In this document: positions 25,954 to 33,455 of the stretch, one piece after another
How positions within the stretch are numbered: the first letter of the stretch is position 1
Layout: each line of letters opens with the position of its first letter
Assembly (NCBI GenBank): GCA_002372875.1
Contig: DFJD01000007.1
Coordinates: 1 to 55,988 of the forward strand
Source of the DNA: Clostridiales bacterium UBA3680
GTDB lineage: Bacteria; Bacillota; Clostridia; Lachnospirales; CAG-274
Length of the DNA: 55,988 bases
Direction: 5' to 3'
Program-made: the position numbers and the translations under genes
The notes under the pieces: generated by a model
The model's database searches: none
What the model saw: the letters and a program-made list of their open reading frames with translations, nothing else
Told to the model about the DNA's origin: nothing

Positions 25954-26423
25954 CGTGTTCTGTCCTCTCTTTGCTTGTTCTGTTCCTGCGTGTTTACCTT
26001 ATCCATAAGCTTTGTGTTTCGCTTTAAAAGTTCAACAAGGTCGATTTTAGGCTGTTTATATTCCTTCGATATAGTCTTTTTATAGGTCTGTTCCACAAGT
26101 ACAGCATCCTTGCTTTGATAGAGCAATCTGTAACCACCGTCTTTTTCGGGCTTTACGGCAAATGCAAGTCCTTCTTTTTGGCAGTTCTTGCAGAAATCCG
26201 TAAACTGCCTTTTATCCTCAATCACTTCGCTCAGTTTTAGATCTCTGCCTTTACGAACCAATTCTTGTACGCTTTTCTTACCAGTTTCTTGCCGTTTTTG
26301 TGCCGCTTTGTTGTAAGCTTGACTGTCAACAGACACAACACCTCGCCAGATATTACTGCCCAAAAATTTCAACAGTTTCTTTATCGAACCTGTTACAAGT
26401 CCTTGTCCCTGTTCTTCAAGCAT
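25950..26423 (-). CDS. PcfB-like (DUF3801) coupling accessory protein
   Basis: The protein has 157 residues. The DUF3801 body includes LVRKGRDLKLSEVI, FTDFCKNCQKEGLAFAVKPE and YRLLYQSKDAVLVEQTYKK. PcfB of pCF10 binds the VirD4-type coupling protein, and here its stop overlaps virD4. The ribosome site AAGGATGTGATTGA lies in a duplicated 19-bp stretch. Confidence 0.85.
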   Translation of the reverse strand: MLEEQGQGLVTGSIKKLLKFLGSNIWRGVVSVDSQAYNKAAQKRQETGKKSVQELVRKGRDLKLSEVIEDKRQFTDFCKNCQKEGLAFAVKPEKDGGYRLLYQSKDAVLVEQTYKKTISKEYKQPKIDLVELLKRNTKLMDKVNTQEQNKQREDRTR

Positions 26424-26495
26424 TCAATCACATCCTTTCATTCGCTTATTGGGGGAAGTCTTGCCTCAACGCACATTTCAACCACATCCTTTCAT
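26423..26495 (-). repeat. 19-bp direct repeat carrying the pcfB ribosome site
   Basis: TTCAATCACATCCTTTCAT (26423-26441) and TTCAACCACATCCTTTCAT (26477-26495) differ at one base. On the minus strand each encodes Met-Lys-Gly-Cys-(Gly/Asp)-stop and ends in a usable ribosome site. It looks like a tail duplication of the upstream gene, or two alternative translation-coupling sites. Confidence 0.7.
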
Positions 26496-26930
26496 AGCTA
26501 AAACCCTGTCTATAGTTACCTTTCCGGTACTTTTCTTTTCATCGAAAGTAAACTCCGCACCGTTTAAATCGTCAACCACAGAAAACTCCGATTTTGCCTT
26601 GTCGATTATCGCTTCAAAGTTATCGTTTTCAAGAATACAGTCGTCACAAAGGTCATTTATAAATCGAATGGTTTTCTTAATATCCTTGGTTTCTGACGCA
26701 TAGGAACATATATCTTCTTTCGCTTTAACCACGGGTCTTAAAACAATCGGATCGTATTCGACGCAGCTATGGTCATTAAAATAGCTTGCAATATCATCCG
26801 CTTTATCTTTGAAATTCACTTCATAGTCAAGCAACTTGAGCAAAAAATCTGTTTTCTTCTCAGGGTCTTTTATACTCAAATAGTCATTCCTGACAGCAGG
26901 AGAAACAAGATTGTTAATATCAAATGCCAT
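26478..26930 (-). CDS. Unrecognised ICE protein upstream of pcfB
   Basis: The protein has 150 residues and is acidic and helical (MAFDINNLVSPAVRNDYLSI, KDIKKTIRFINDLCDDCILE), with four cysteines and no membrane segment. It starts at ATG 26930 with AGGAGG upstream and ends with MKGCG inside the duplicated 19-bp stretch. In related elements this place holds small proteins of unknown role between replication and coupling genes. I do not recognise a domain. Confidence 0.7.
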   Translation of the reverse strand: MAFDINNLVSPAVRNDYLSIKDPEKKTDFLLKLLDYEVNFKDKADDIASYFNDHSCVEYDPIVLRPVVKAKEDICSYASETKDIKKTIRFINDLCDDCILENDNFEAIIDKAKSEFSVVDDLNGAEFTFDEKKSTGKVTIDRVLAMKGCG

Positions 26931-26939
26931 ATATCCTCC

Positions 26940-28091
26940 TTAAATCAAACTTCCCTTAGCCCGCAATACCCTTTCAAGATATGCGTCATCATACTCACGC
27001 TGTTGATAGTTGTTAAACGAATTGGGCTTTGGTAATAATTTCGTATCAACAGTTTTTGGCTTAGTGCCTTGCATTTCTGTCGTATTAAGTGTAAAAAACG
27101 AGTTGTACAACGATGAAATCAGATATTTACGCATATTTCTCACCGGCTCAGTCATCGCCATAAGAGACTCAAGAACAACGCAAATATGGTCTTCCGTAAG
27201 CTTCATAAAAATTGACTTTACTACCGCTTGCGGATATTCGTGTCCGCAAATGGTATAGGGCTTATCGTCTTTGGCTGTAACCACATCACAAATAATCCCG
27301 AAAGCCTCAAAATACATACTCTGCCATTGATAGTCCTCTGTACTTACATCAAGGTTAAATACTCCGTTTTCAAGAATATTCTCGGTTTCCAAACTCGGAA
27401 TTTGATTAAAAATATTAATATTCTCCGCTATCCTCTCCCTCAATCTGTCCCTCTCTTGCCTTTCGGCATCGCCATCTGCCACGATAGATTGATTGATGGT
27501 TTTATTAAGATGATTTTTATTTATGATTTTATTAATATGATTTCCATCGACATTTTGTCGAAACATGTTTGAACATTTTGTCGATTCTTGATTTGACATT
27601 TTGTCGAAACTTGTTTCAACATTTTGTTCATTCTTGTTTTGACATTCCGTTAAATCTTGATTCGACATTTTGTCGAAACTGTGAAGAATAGTAGAAGTGA
27701 CTGCTTTTTTCTCCGCTTTTAAAGCATTCAGTTTGTCGATACCTTTTGTAATCAGCTCTGCCAAAATAGTCATATTTTCAGTAAGTTTGAAATACTTCTT
27801 TGCCGGCATACCTTTCCTGACTGTATTGATCAGTCCGAGTTCTTCAAGATTTTTAACAACAGATGTTTGTTGCCTTTGAGAAAGTCCAGTGGACAGTTCA
27901 ATATCCAAGGCGGTAGCATAAAAATAACCATTATCATCAAGCATTCCTTTTTCGGAATAGTAATTGTATTTGGATATAAGAGTCTGAAACAGCAAAGCCT
28001 CGTTATTTCCGATAGCGTGAATTAGGGGAAGACTTACACTGATGTTGTGACTCTGATTTAAAATTCCGTATATCGTTGCAGTTATATTCAT
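26940..28091 (-). CDS. Replication initiator with DUF6017-like C-terminus
   Basis: The protein has 383 residues. An N-terminal winged-helix replisome-organiser/DnaD-like part (about 15-115, LSTGLSQRQQTSVVKNLEEL) is followed by a polar linker with repeated DKMSNQ motifs. The C-terminal domain (about 230-340, GVFNLDVSTEDYQWQSMYFE) resembles DUF6017 of ICE and plasmid initiators. It probably lets the excised circle replicate. The linker DNA holds six 23-bp iterons, so the likely origin is inside the gene. A perfect hairpin lies just upstream of its start. Confidence 0.82.
   Translation of the reverse strand: MNITATIYGILNQSHNISVSLPLIHAIGNNEALLFQTLISKYNYYSEKGMLDDNGYFYATALDIELSTGLSQRQQTSVVKNLEELGLINTVRKGMPAKKYFKLTENMTILAELITKGIDKLNALKAEKKAVTSTILHSFDKMSNQDLTECQNKNEQNVETSFDKMSNQESTKCSNMFRQNVDGNHINKIINKNHLNKTINQSIVADGDAERQERDRLRERIAENINIFNQIPSLETENILENGVFNLDVSTEDYQWQSMYFEAFGIICDVVTAKDDKPYTICGHEYPQAVVKSIFMKLTEDHICVVLESLMAMTEPVRNMRKYLISSLYNSFFTLNTTEMQGTKPKTVDTKLLPKPNSFNNYQQREYDDAYLERVLRAKGSLI
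27547..27684. repeat. Six 23-bp iterons inside the initiator gene (candidate origin)
   Basis: The block ACATTTTG(TCGAAACTTG) recurs with its first base at 27550, 27573, 27596, 27619, 27642 and 27665, an exact 23-bp period. The core is CATTTTGTCGAA; copies 4 and 5 are the most diverged. Because 23 is not a multiple of 3, neighbouring copies are read in different frames, and the encoded peptide repeats only every third copy. The selection is therefore on DNA, as expected for initiator-binding iterons. RepA_N-type plasmids are known to keep origins inside the rep gene. Confidence 0.85.
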
Positions 28092-28112
28092 ATCGTTGTA
28101 CCTCGCTTTATC

Positions 28113-28138
28113 GTCTGCGGTACATAAGCACCGCAGAC
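28113..28138 (-). other. Perfect 9-bp hairpin before the initiator gene
   Basis: GTCTGCGGT (28113-28121) and ACCGCAGAC (28130-28138) form an exact stem with an 8-nt loop, 22 bp upstream of the initiator ATG on the transcribed strand. There is no T-run. It may tune translation of the initiator or insulate it from the upstream small genes. Confidence 0.6.
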
Positions 28139-28145
28139 ATCATTT

Positions 28146-28316
28146 TTAATTCTTATTCTTTGGTATTACATTCGCATAAGCTCTCTTGTAGGTTTTAGTA
28201 CCTGCATTGTCGTATATATCCGACATACTCTCAATCTCAAGAGCCTCATTCTTCGCAAGTAACTTCATCATAAATTTAATATCTTCGGGTGTTCCCATAA
28301 ATCTAACTTTGACCAT
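28146..28316 (-). CDS. 56-aa DUF3970-like protein
   Basis: ATG 28316 overlaps the stop of the preceding gene (TAATG) and opens 56 codons: MVKVRFMGTPEDIKFMMKLL, then EIESMSDIYDNAG and a basic end YKRAYANVIPKNKN. The strand-helix-strand plan and the G-T-P-E-D start match short DUF3970-type proteins of conjugative elements. Function is unknown. Confidence 0.7.
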   Translation of the reverse strand: MVKVRFMGTPEDIKFMMKLLAKNEALEIESMSDIYDNAGTKTYKRAYANVIPKNKN

Positions 28317-28591
28317 TACATTTCCTCCATTTCAAAATCATCATTAGAAAGTTCGTTCATATCTCGTATAAATTTTTCAATATTCAGCGTATAAAGCCTA
28401 TTTACACATATCACATATTTTGTTATAATTAGTTCATTAAGAGCTTCATTAACTTCCTTGAGGGTTGCACCGGTTTCAAGTGCCAAAAACTCAGCCGGAA
28501 CTAAAATGTTAAGTGGTAAGTCAAGCATAAAAGAATATAAACCAATAGCTTTTAACGAAAGTTCTTTCTCATATTTGTGTAAGTAATACAT
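28316..28591 (-). CDS. Small winged-helix (DnaD/replisome-organiser-like) protein
   Basis: The protein has 91 residues. Helices KAIGLYSFMLDLPLNILVPA and TLKEVNEALNELIITKYVIC plus a short beta wing follow the N-terminal winged helix of replication organisers. It is the first gene behind the leader/attenuator and overlaps the DUF3970-like gene. The ribosome site is AAAGGAG. It may be a regulator of the operon or a helper of the initiator. Confidence 0.65.
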   Translation of the reverse strand: MYYLHKYEKELSLKAIGLYSFMLDLPLNILVPAEFLALETGATLKEVNEALNELIITKYVICVNRLYTLNIEKFIRDMNELSNDDFEMEEM

Positions 28592-28611
28592 TTTTTTAAT
28601 CTCCTTTTAAA

Positions 28612-28661
28612 AACAAAAAGAGGAACAGAACCTACACCAAGTGTAAGTTTCCTGTTCCTCT
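28612..28661 (-). terminator. Leader terminator (attenuator) of the conjugation operon
   Basis: On the minus strand AGAGGAACAG (from 28661) pairs with CTGTTCCTCT (to 28619). An inner stem CTTACAC/GTGTAGG sits in the loop, and a T-rich run follows. It sits between a 5-codon leader peptide and the first operon gene, the classic layout for transcription attenuation. Confidence 0.8.
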
Positions 28662-28693
28662 ATAGGTATATTTTATTAAGTTTTAGTTGGGTG

Positions 28694-28711
28694 TTATTTA
28701 AGGTTAAACAT
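28694..28711 (-). CDS. 5-aa leader peptide MFNLK
   Basis: GGAGGTG directly before ATG 28711 opens the codons ATG TTT AAC CTT AAA TAA. It lies about 30 nt upstream of the strong leader terminator. Translation or stalling here could decide whether the terminator forms. The ribosome site is close to perfect but crowded against the start (GGAGGTGATG). Function is inferred from layout alone. Confidence 0.45.
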   Translation of the reverse strand: MFNLK

Positions 28712-28894
28712 CACCTCCAAAGTGTAAAATTTGAGTGTTAAAATTGCCTTCTAAATCATCTGAAACCCCCTTATTTACTAAAGTTTACCTGACTTATGCT
28801 AATTATATCATATGCGTATCCTTGCAACAGTTGTGAAACAGGCATTTTAAGGTAATGAAACCATATAAGACGTCAAAAAAATTTGGTTGGCGGT

Positions 28895-29020
28895 GTCAGC
28901 GAAGATTTATACGTTACTTAAAGATGATCCGTTACAGAGCGGATATGAGTTGCTGAAGAAAACATCTAAACACAACGAACGGTGTGGAGAACGCAGGATA
29001 TGTTGTCTGCCTTGAGTAAG
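28895..29020 (+). pseudogene. Remnant of a winged-helix C-terminus (AlbA_2 regulator type)
   Basis: AAGATTTATACGTTACTTAA encodes KIYTLLKDDP, and after a frameshift TQRTVWRTQDMLSALSK follows. The remnant at 34808-34978 has the same order (KIYMLLKEDS, then KTQRTVQRALDKLSA). Both are decayed wHTH tails of AlbA_2-type regulators such as the two intact ones nearby. No start codon or full frame remains. Confidence 0.55.
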
Positions 29021-29052
29021 CAATACATTTTAGAAAAAAACTTTAAAATATA

Positions 29053-29108
29053 TTGACATAAATGCACGCGTGTGTTAAATTGATAAAAATAAACGCACGC
29101 GTGCGTTT
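29053..29108 (+). promoter_or_regulatory. Promoter with GC-rich palindromic operators for AlbA_2 gene 1
   Basis: TTGACA (29053-29058), 17 bp, TAAATT (29076-29081). The spacer contains GCACGCGTGTGT (29064-29075). Downstream lies AAACGCACGCGTGCGTTT (29091-29108), an exact 18-bp palindrome with the same core, and another half follows in GCGTGTG. Operators in the spacer and at the start site imply repression, probably by the gene product itself. Confidence 0.75.
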
Positions 29109-29144
29109 GCGTGTGTTTGAAAATTTCCGTTCGGAGGTGAAAGA

Positions 29145-30797
29145 ATGGATATCGGGTTTAAAGAAAATTTGAAAATTGAATTTAAAAGTGATGTAAAGAA
29201 ATTACCGGATGATGATATAATTGATGTTGTTGTTGCGTTTGCTAACACGGACGGCGGCGATTTTTATCTGGGTGTTGAGGATGACGGTGAGATAACAGGA
29301 CTGCACAAAACGCACAAGGACATAACGCAGTTGGCAGCGTATATTGCAAACAAAACCGTGCCTCCGATTGCGGTAAAAACCGAAAAAATGCTGGACTCGG
29401 GTGTGGATTATATTTTAATAACCGTGCCCAAAAGTCGAAGTATTGTTGCGGCAACAAACGGAAAAATGTTGCGTCGACGTTTAAAAGCGGACGGTACTCC
29501 GGAAAATATACCCATGTATCCGAACGAGATTAATACGCGTCTTTCTTCGCTGAGCCTGCTTGATTTTTCCTCGCTGCACGTGCCCGATGCTGAGTATTCC
29601 GACCTCGACAGTACGGAAAGAGAACATTTAAGAAATGTCATACGAAATTATCGCGGCGAAACATATTTGCTTGAGCTGAATGATGAAGAAATAGACAAAG
29701 CCTTGCAGTTCGTAAAGGATGTTGGGGGAGAATTGGTGCCGACATATTGCGGTATGCTGATGATAGGAAAGAAAGACAGGTTGAAGGCGCTTATGCCAAC
29801 GGCGGAGTCGTCATTTCAAATTCTTGACGGAACGAAAGTTGTAGTAAATGAAACCTTCTTTTTGCCGATAATATCTGCCTTTGAAAAAATAGAAACTTAC
29901 ATTGAGGCGCGCAATTCCGAAATAGAATATGAAGAAGGATTGTTCAGGATGTCTGTTCCGGATTTTGACAGGCGTGCGTTTAGAGAGGCGATAGTTAACG
30001 CGTACAGTCATCGAGATTATACTATGCTGGGTATGGTGCGTGTGCTGCTTGACGATCAGGGACTTACCATAAGCAATCCCGGCGGCTTTATTGAGGGCGT
30101 TACACTTAATAATCTTCTTACTGCCGAGCCGCATGGAAGAAATCCTGCGTTGGCTGATGCGCTTAAAAGGATAGGACTTGCCGAGCGAACGGGACGAGGA
30201 ATAGATAGAATATTTGAGGGCTCTTTGATCTACGGCCGCCCGCTGCCGGATTATTCGGAAACAACACAGACAAATGTTAAGCTGTTCATTCCGAAGTCCT
30301 TGCCCGATAAAGCGTTTATAAATATGATATTGAAGGAGCAGAAAAAAAGCGGCGGCACGCTGCCTGTAAATTCGCTTTTTGTGCTGAATGAATTAAAACA
30401 AAATCGCAGAATGAGTGCAAAAGAATTGGCGGAAAGCACGAATATAACGGAAGCAAGAATGAAGCAAACACTTGAAACGCTTGTTGAATCGGGATTGATT
30501 GAGAGATTGGGAACGAATGCCAATTCGAAGTATATTCTCAGCTCAAAGGTGTATAGGGAAGCGGACAATACGATAGGATATGTGCGCCAAACGGGTGTTG
30601 ACACTATAAGATATCCGGAAATGGTCCTGAAGTATGCAAGGGAAAACGGCGGCAGGATAACAAGGGCAGAGGCTGCCGAATTGTGTCGGATAGAACCGTC
30701 ACAGGCTTACAGAGTTTTAAAGAAACTTGTTGACAAAAATAAGCTTGTTCTCGTTGGTGCGGGACAAGGCGCACATTATGAGTTGACTCAAAAATGA
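29145..30797 (+). CDS. AlbA_2 / ATPase-fold regulator with winged helices (1)
   Basis: The protein has 550 residues. The AlbA_2 (Schlafen-type, divergent AAA_4) domain is at about 5-130 (NLKIEFKSDVKKLPDDDIID, ANTDGGDFYLGVEDDGEI). A GHKL-like ATP-binding C-terminal region spans about 270-420 (FREAIVNAYSHRDYTMLGMV, SNPGGFIEG, ERTGRGIDRIF). Two winged-helix parts follow (RRMSAKELAESTNITEARMK, and ITRAEAAELCRIEPSQAYRV). Such proteins are transcription regulators of accessory DNA. ATG 29145 has GGAGGTGA. It is autonomous with its own promoter, and the operator repeats just upstream suggest autoregulation. It is related in plan to the gene at 37019 but not a close duplicate. Confidence 0.85.
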   Translation: MDIGFKENLKIEFKSDVKKLPDDDIIDVVVAFANTDGGDFYLGVEDDGEITGLHKTHKDITQLAAYIANKTVPPIAVKTEKMLDSGVDYILITVPKSRSIVAATNGKMLRRRLKADGTPENIPMYPNEINTRLSSLSLLDFSSLHVPDAEYSDLDSTEREHLRNVIRNYRGETYLLELNDEEIDKALQFVKDVGGELVPTYCGMLMIGKKDRLKALMPTAESSFQILDGTKVVVNETFFLPIISAFEKIETYIEARNSEIEYEEGLFRMSVPDFDRRAFREAIVNAYSHRDYTMLGMVRVLLDDQGLTISNPGGFIEGVTLNNLLTAEPHGRNPALADALKRIGLAERTGRGIDRIFEGSLIYGRPLPDYSETTQTNVKLFIPKSLPDKAFINMILKEQKKSGGTLPVNSLFVLNELKQNRRMSAKELAESTNITEARMKQTLETLVESGLIERLGTNANSKYILSSKVYREADNTIGYVRQTGVDTIRYPEMVLKYARENGGRITRAEAAELCRIEPSQAYRVLKKLVDKNKLVLVGAGQGAHYELTQK

Positions 30798-31109
30798 CAA
30801 CCGGAATACCGTTTTTAATAAAATTTAAAATAACAATTGACATAATAATATTCTGCATGCTATAACATAGACAGATAAACAAGTTGTTGCAAAAAATACA
30901 GAAAACAGTACAAAAATTGCTGATATCATTTTGATAGCAAAACTTGTGATAAATGCAATAAATTATGTAGGCACAGTAAGAAAATCACTAAACTTAGTGA
31001 TTATAATCTCTAAGTTTAGTGAAAAAAGCTATACGGGAGCGAGTGGGAATGATAAACATCCCGAAAAATAGGGTGTAAACACGCCAAAAGCCGTTATCAA
31101 ATCGTTATC
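30798..31109. other. Non-coding stretch with an 11-bp inverted repeat
   Basis: I see no gene here. CACTAAACTTA (30986-30996) and TAAGTTTAGTG (31011-31021) are exact complements around 14 nt containing a TATAAT-like box. The equivalent stretch before the second module (35190-35222) keeps only a degenerate form (CTCTAAATTTAGAG...). It may be an operator of the ancestral module. Confidence 0.5.
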
Positions 31110-31215
31110 ATGGCAACGATTTGGCAACATTTCTTGATTATTGGCAACAGTAACGAATATCTGTCTGAAAAGATAAGAGCTATCTGATTCTAGTTAGAAT
31201 CGGATAGCTCTTTTT
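31110..31215. repeat. 106-bp module repeat, copy 1 (TGGCAAC sites + terminator)
   Basis: The stretch is repeated in imperfect form at 35285-35391. It starts with three direct TGGCAAC sites (31111, 31122, 31142) and ends with a strong hairpin, AGAGCTATCTGATTC (31176-31190) with GAATCGGATAGCTCT (31197-31211), plus a T-run. The TGGCAAC spacing (11 and 20 bp) resembles arm-type sites bound by a tyrosine integrase, but could also be another protein's operator. The hairpin is a terminator between converging transcripts. Confidence 0.7.
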
Positions 31216-31217
31216 CT

Positions 31218-31487
31218 TTATTTCAATCTCCACTTTTTTGTGGCTTCATCTCTTTGAACTTTCCCTTCTTTCTCAAGTTCTCTCATAGCAGCTACACCGT
31301 AGTAACGCTGCTGTCCCGAAGTAGCATTTTCATAATCTCCCCAGTCAAGACCACACTCTCTGAAAATGAATGACAGTGACTCTCCATCTGCGGTTTTCAT
31401 ACAATTGGATTCATTAGACATAAACAGAATGATCAATTCTTTGATTTGTTTACGCAAATCAAAGCCTTTCTGATAAAAGTTATTCAT
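31218..31487 (-). CDS. Small protein of the integrase-end module
   Basis: The protein has 89 residues. The C-terminal half (YYGVAAMRELEKEGKVQRDE) looks like a winged helix, and the N-terminal half is helical (QKGFDLRKQIKELIILFMSN). ATG 31487 has AAAGGAG upstream. It lies directly behind the XRE gene on the same strand and ends at the module terminator. I do not recognise a family. Confidence 0.6.
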   Translation of the reverse strand: MNNFYQKGFDLRKQIKELIILFMSNESNCMKTADGESLSFIFRECGLDWGDYENATSGQQRYYGVAAMRELEKEGKVQRDEATKKWRLK

Positions 31488-31560
31488 AATTAGTTCTCCT
31501 TTCTGTTAAAACAATCTTCTCCGTCTCCGACCTTGGATACCTATATCTTCACTGGTCATA

Positions 31561-31968
31561 CTACTCACGGCTGATTTCACCATTGCGGTACTTCTGAGCC
31601 ATTTCCTCCCAGAGTTCGAGCAGACCTGTCATATTCGCAAAGGTCGAGCCATTCTGCCTGTTGATACGGATACAGATTTCCCCGTTCAGACGGTCGATCT
31701 TGAAACCGTATAAGTTCTTTAAAGCAAACAGAGTGTGCATAAGCCCGGTGTAGCTGTTAATGTTCGGTACGTTCAGAGCCTCGGTCGATACGTCAAGTGC
31801 ATCAGCAAGCTGCTCTACAAGGTCAGCTTTGGGCGTTCTCGAACCTGATTCATACTGCGCCATACGAATATCGGCTGTCCGTTCCGAGAAGCCGACCTGC
31901 AAGCCTAAGAATTTCTGCGTCATACCTCTGAGGTTTCTGATAAACCTGATCCTCTCACCTATTGCCAT
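31561..31968 (-). CDS. XRE-family regulator of the integrase-end module
   Basis: The protein has 135 residues from ATG 31968 (GGAGGGCAACAAT upstream; the longer start at 32013 has none). The HTH is at about 1-65 (MAIGERIRFIRNLRGMTQKF, RMAQYESGSRTPKADLVEQL), then a dimer-like domain YTGLMHTLFALKNLYGFKI. The frame ends in a TAG where the second, decayed copy reads on for about 26 residues (EEYDQWRYRYPRS). Downstream codons still match, so the gene lost its tail to one nonsense change. Three TGCTTAGTGTTT-like sites before it are the likely operator, shared with the divergent excisionase. Confidence 0.82.
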   Translation of the reverse strand: MAIGERIRFIRNLRGMTQKFLGLQVGFSERTADIRMAQYESGSRTPKADLVEQLADALDVSTEALNVPNINSYTGLMHTLFALKNLYGFKIDRLNGEICIRINRQNGSTFANMTGLLELWEEMAQKYRNGEISRE

Positions 31969-32038
31969 ATTGTTGCCCTCCATTTTCATTCGGCTGACGA
32001 TCTGCACCGCCATATTTCACAAATCAATTATAATATAT

Positions 32039-32120
32039 ATGCTTAGTGTTTATCAAGATAGTAGAAATAAAAATGTTTAGTGTTTTTGCACTCAACATAA
32101 CGGTATATGCTTAGTATAAT
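32039..32120. promoter_or_regulatory. Three operator-like repeats between XRE gene and xis
   Basis: ATGCTTAGTGTTTA (32039-32052), ATGTTTAGTGTTTT (32073-32086) and ATGCTTAGTATAAT (32107-32120) are direct repeats with roughly 34-bp spacing. The last one contains the TATAAT of the xis promoter. Two of them are kept in the decayed second module (36690-36740). Confidence 0.7.
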
Positions 32121-32172
32121 AAAATCAGAACTTAACGATTTAGAGTTAAGTTAAAGAAAGGAGATACTCTTA

Positions 32173-32376
32173 ATGACAGATAAAAATTTTATGAGAGTAG
32201 AAGATGTTGCCAGGGAGCTTGATGTATCCAAGTCCTATGCATATAAAATAATGCAGAAGCTCAACAAGGAGCTTGAAGCCAAGGGATATATCAAGATCTC
32301 GGGCAGAGTGAACAGACAGTACTTCCTCGAAAGGACTTGCTATGGTGGTTCTGCTGAGGACAGCGAAAGGAAGTAA
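32173..32376 (+). CDS. Excisionase-like helix-turn-helix protein
   Basis: The protein has 67 residues: MRVEDVARELDVSKSYAYKI then MQKLNKELEAKGYIKISGRV and RQYFLERTCYG. This is the MerR/Xis-type small HTH found directly before tyrosine integrases of Clostridia elements. AAAGGAG lies 9 nt before ATG 32173. It is intact although the integrase behind it is broken. Confidence 0.85.
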   Translation: MTDKNFMRVEDVARELDVSKSYAYKIMQKLNKELEAKGYIKISGRVNRQYFLERTCYGGSAEDSERK

Positions 32377-32380
32377 TACG

Positions 32381-33455
32381 ATGTCAGTCTACAAGGACGG
32401 CAGCAAGTGGCGTGTGATCTACCGCTACACCGACAGCTGTGGAGAACGCAAGCAGACACAGAAGCGTGGATTCTCCACAAAGAAAGAAGCTCAGGTGTGG
32501 GAGTGTGAGCAGATGAACAAGACGTAATCCAGCCTTGATGTGACTTTCGAGAGCTTTTCGGAAATCTACTTAGAGGACATGAAGAAGCGTTTGAAAGACA
32601 ACACATGGCACACCAAGGAGCATATCCTACGCACAAAGCTGATCCCGTTCTTTGGAAAAAGAAAGATGTGCGACATTCAGCCCAAAGATGTGATAGCATG
32701 GCAGAACTAAATGCTCGAAGGCTCGACCAAGACAGGCAAATCTTATTCGCCTGTATATCTGAAAACGCTCCATAATCAGCTCAGTGCCGTGTTCAATTAT
32801 GCTGTCAAATTTTACGTGCTTACGAGCAATCCCGCAGCCAACGCAGGCAATATGGGAAAGGCGAAGAATCGTGAGATGCTTTTTTGGACGCAGGAGGAAT
32901 ACAAGAAGTTTGCAGAGGTCATGATGGGCAAGCCCGTGTCATTCTATGCCTTTGAAATGTTGTACTGGTGCGGTATCCGTGAGGGTGAACTTCTCGCCCT
33001 CACCCTGCCGATTTCGACTTCAACAAGCGTACAATGCGTATAAATAAGTCGTATCAGCGTATAGAATCACAGGACTATGTGACCGACCCTAAACCAGAAA
33101 AAAGCAATCGTATTGTAAGCCTGCCGGAGTTTCTGTCCGATGAGGTGCAGGACTTATATCATCGCTGTATGGCATAAAGAAAAACGAGCGTATATTTCAG
33201 ATCACAAAACACGCATTACATAAGGCTATTGAGGCGGGATGTGAGAAATCGGGTGTGAAAAAGATTCGTTTGCACGATACTCGTCATTCGGCTTGTGCTT
33301 ATATGATAGAAATGGATTTTTCGCCTGTTGCCATTGCCGAAAGGCTGGGTCACGAATCTATCGAGATAACCTATAATTATGCACATTTATATCCGTCAAA
33401 ACAGGCCGAAATAGCAGAAATAATAAATGATTTAGAGGAAAACGGCAATGAGTGA
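32381..33455 (+). pseudogene. int: Tyrosine integrase, broken by stops and frameshifts
   Basis: The pieces of one phage-type integrase are still in order: the arm-binding N-terminus (MSVYKDGSKWRVIYRYTDSC) to a TAA at 32525; the core-binding part (FESFSEIYLEDMKKRLKDNT) to a TAA at 32708; the catalytic start (VYLKTLHNQLSAVFNYAVKF, with Arg in CGIREGELLAL); a frameshift near 33005 after which PADFDFNKRTM continues; another stop and shift near 33176; then HDTRHS, RLGHES and the tyrosine region TYNYAHLYPSK. All catalytic residues are encoded but in several frames, so no active enzyme is expected. The last fragment overlaps the next gene by 8 bp, as intact relatives often do. Confidence 0.9.

Noticed and set aside
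27547..27684. CRISPR-like array from the regular 23-bp repeats
   Set aside because: Repeats abut with no spacers, lie inside a good coding gene and have no cas genes nearby; iterons explain them better.
32381..33455. Integrase stops as codon reassignment or programmed recoding
   Set aside because: Two TAA stops plus at least two frameshifts occur in one gene, while all neighbours use standard codons; decay is simpler.
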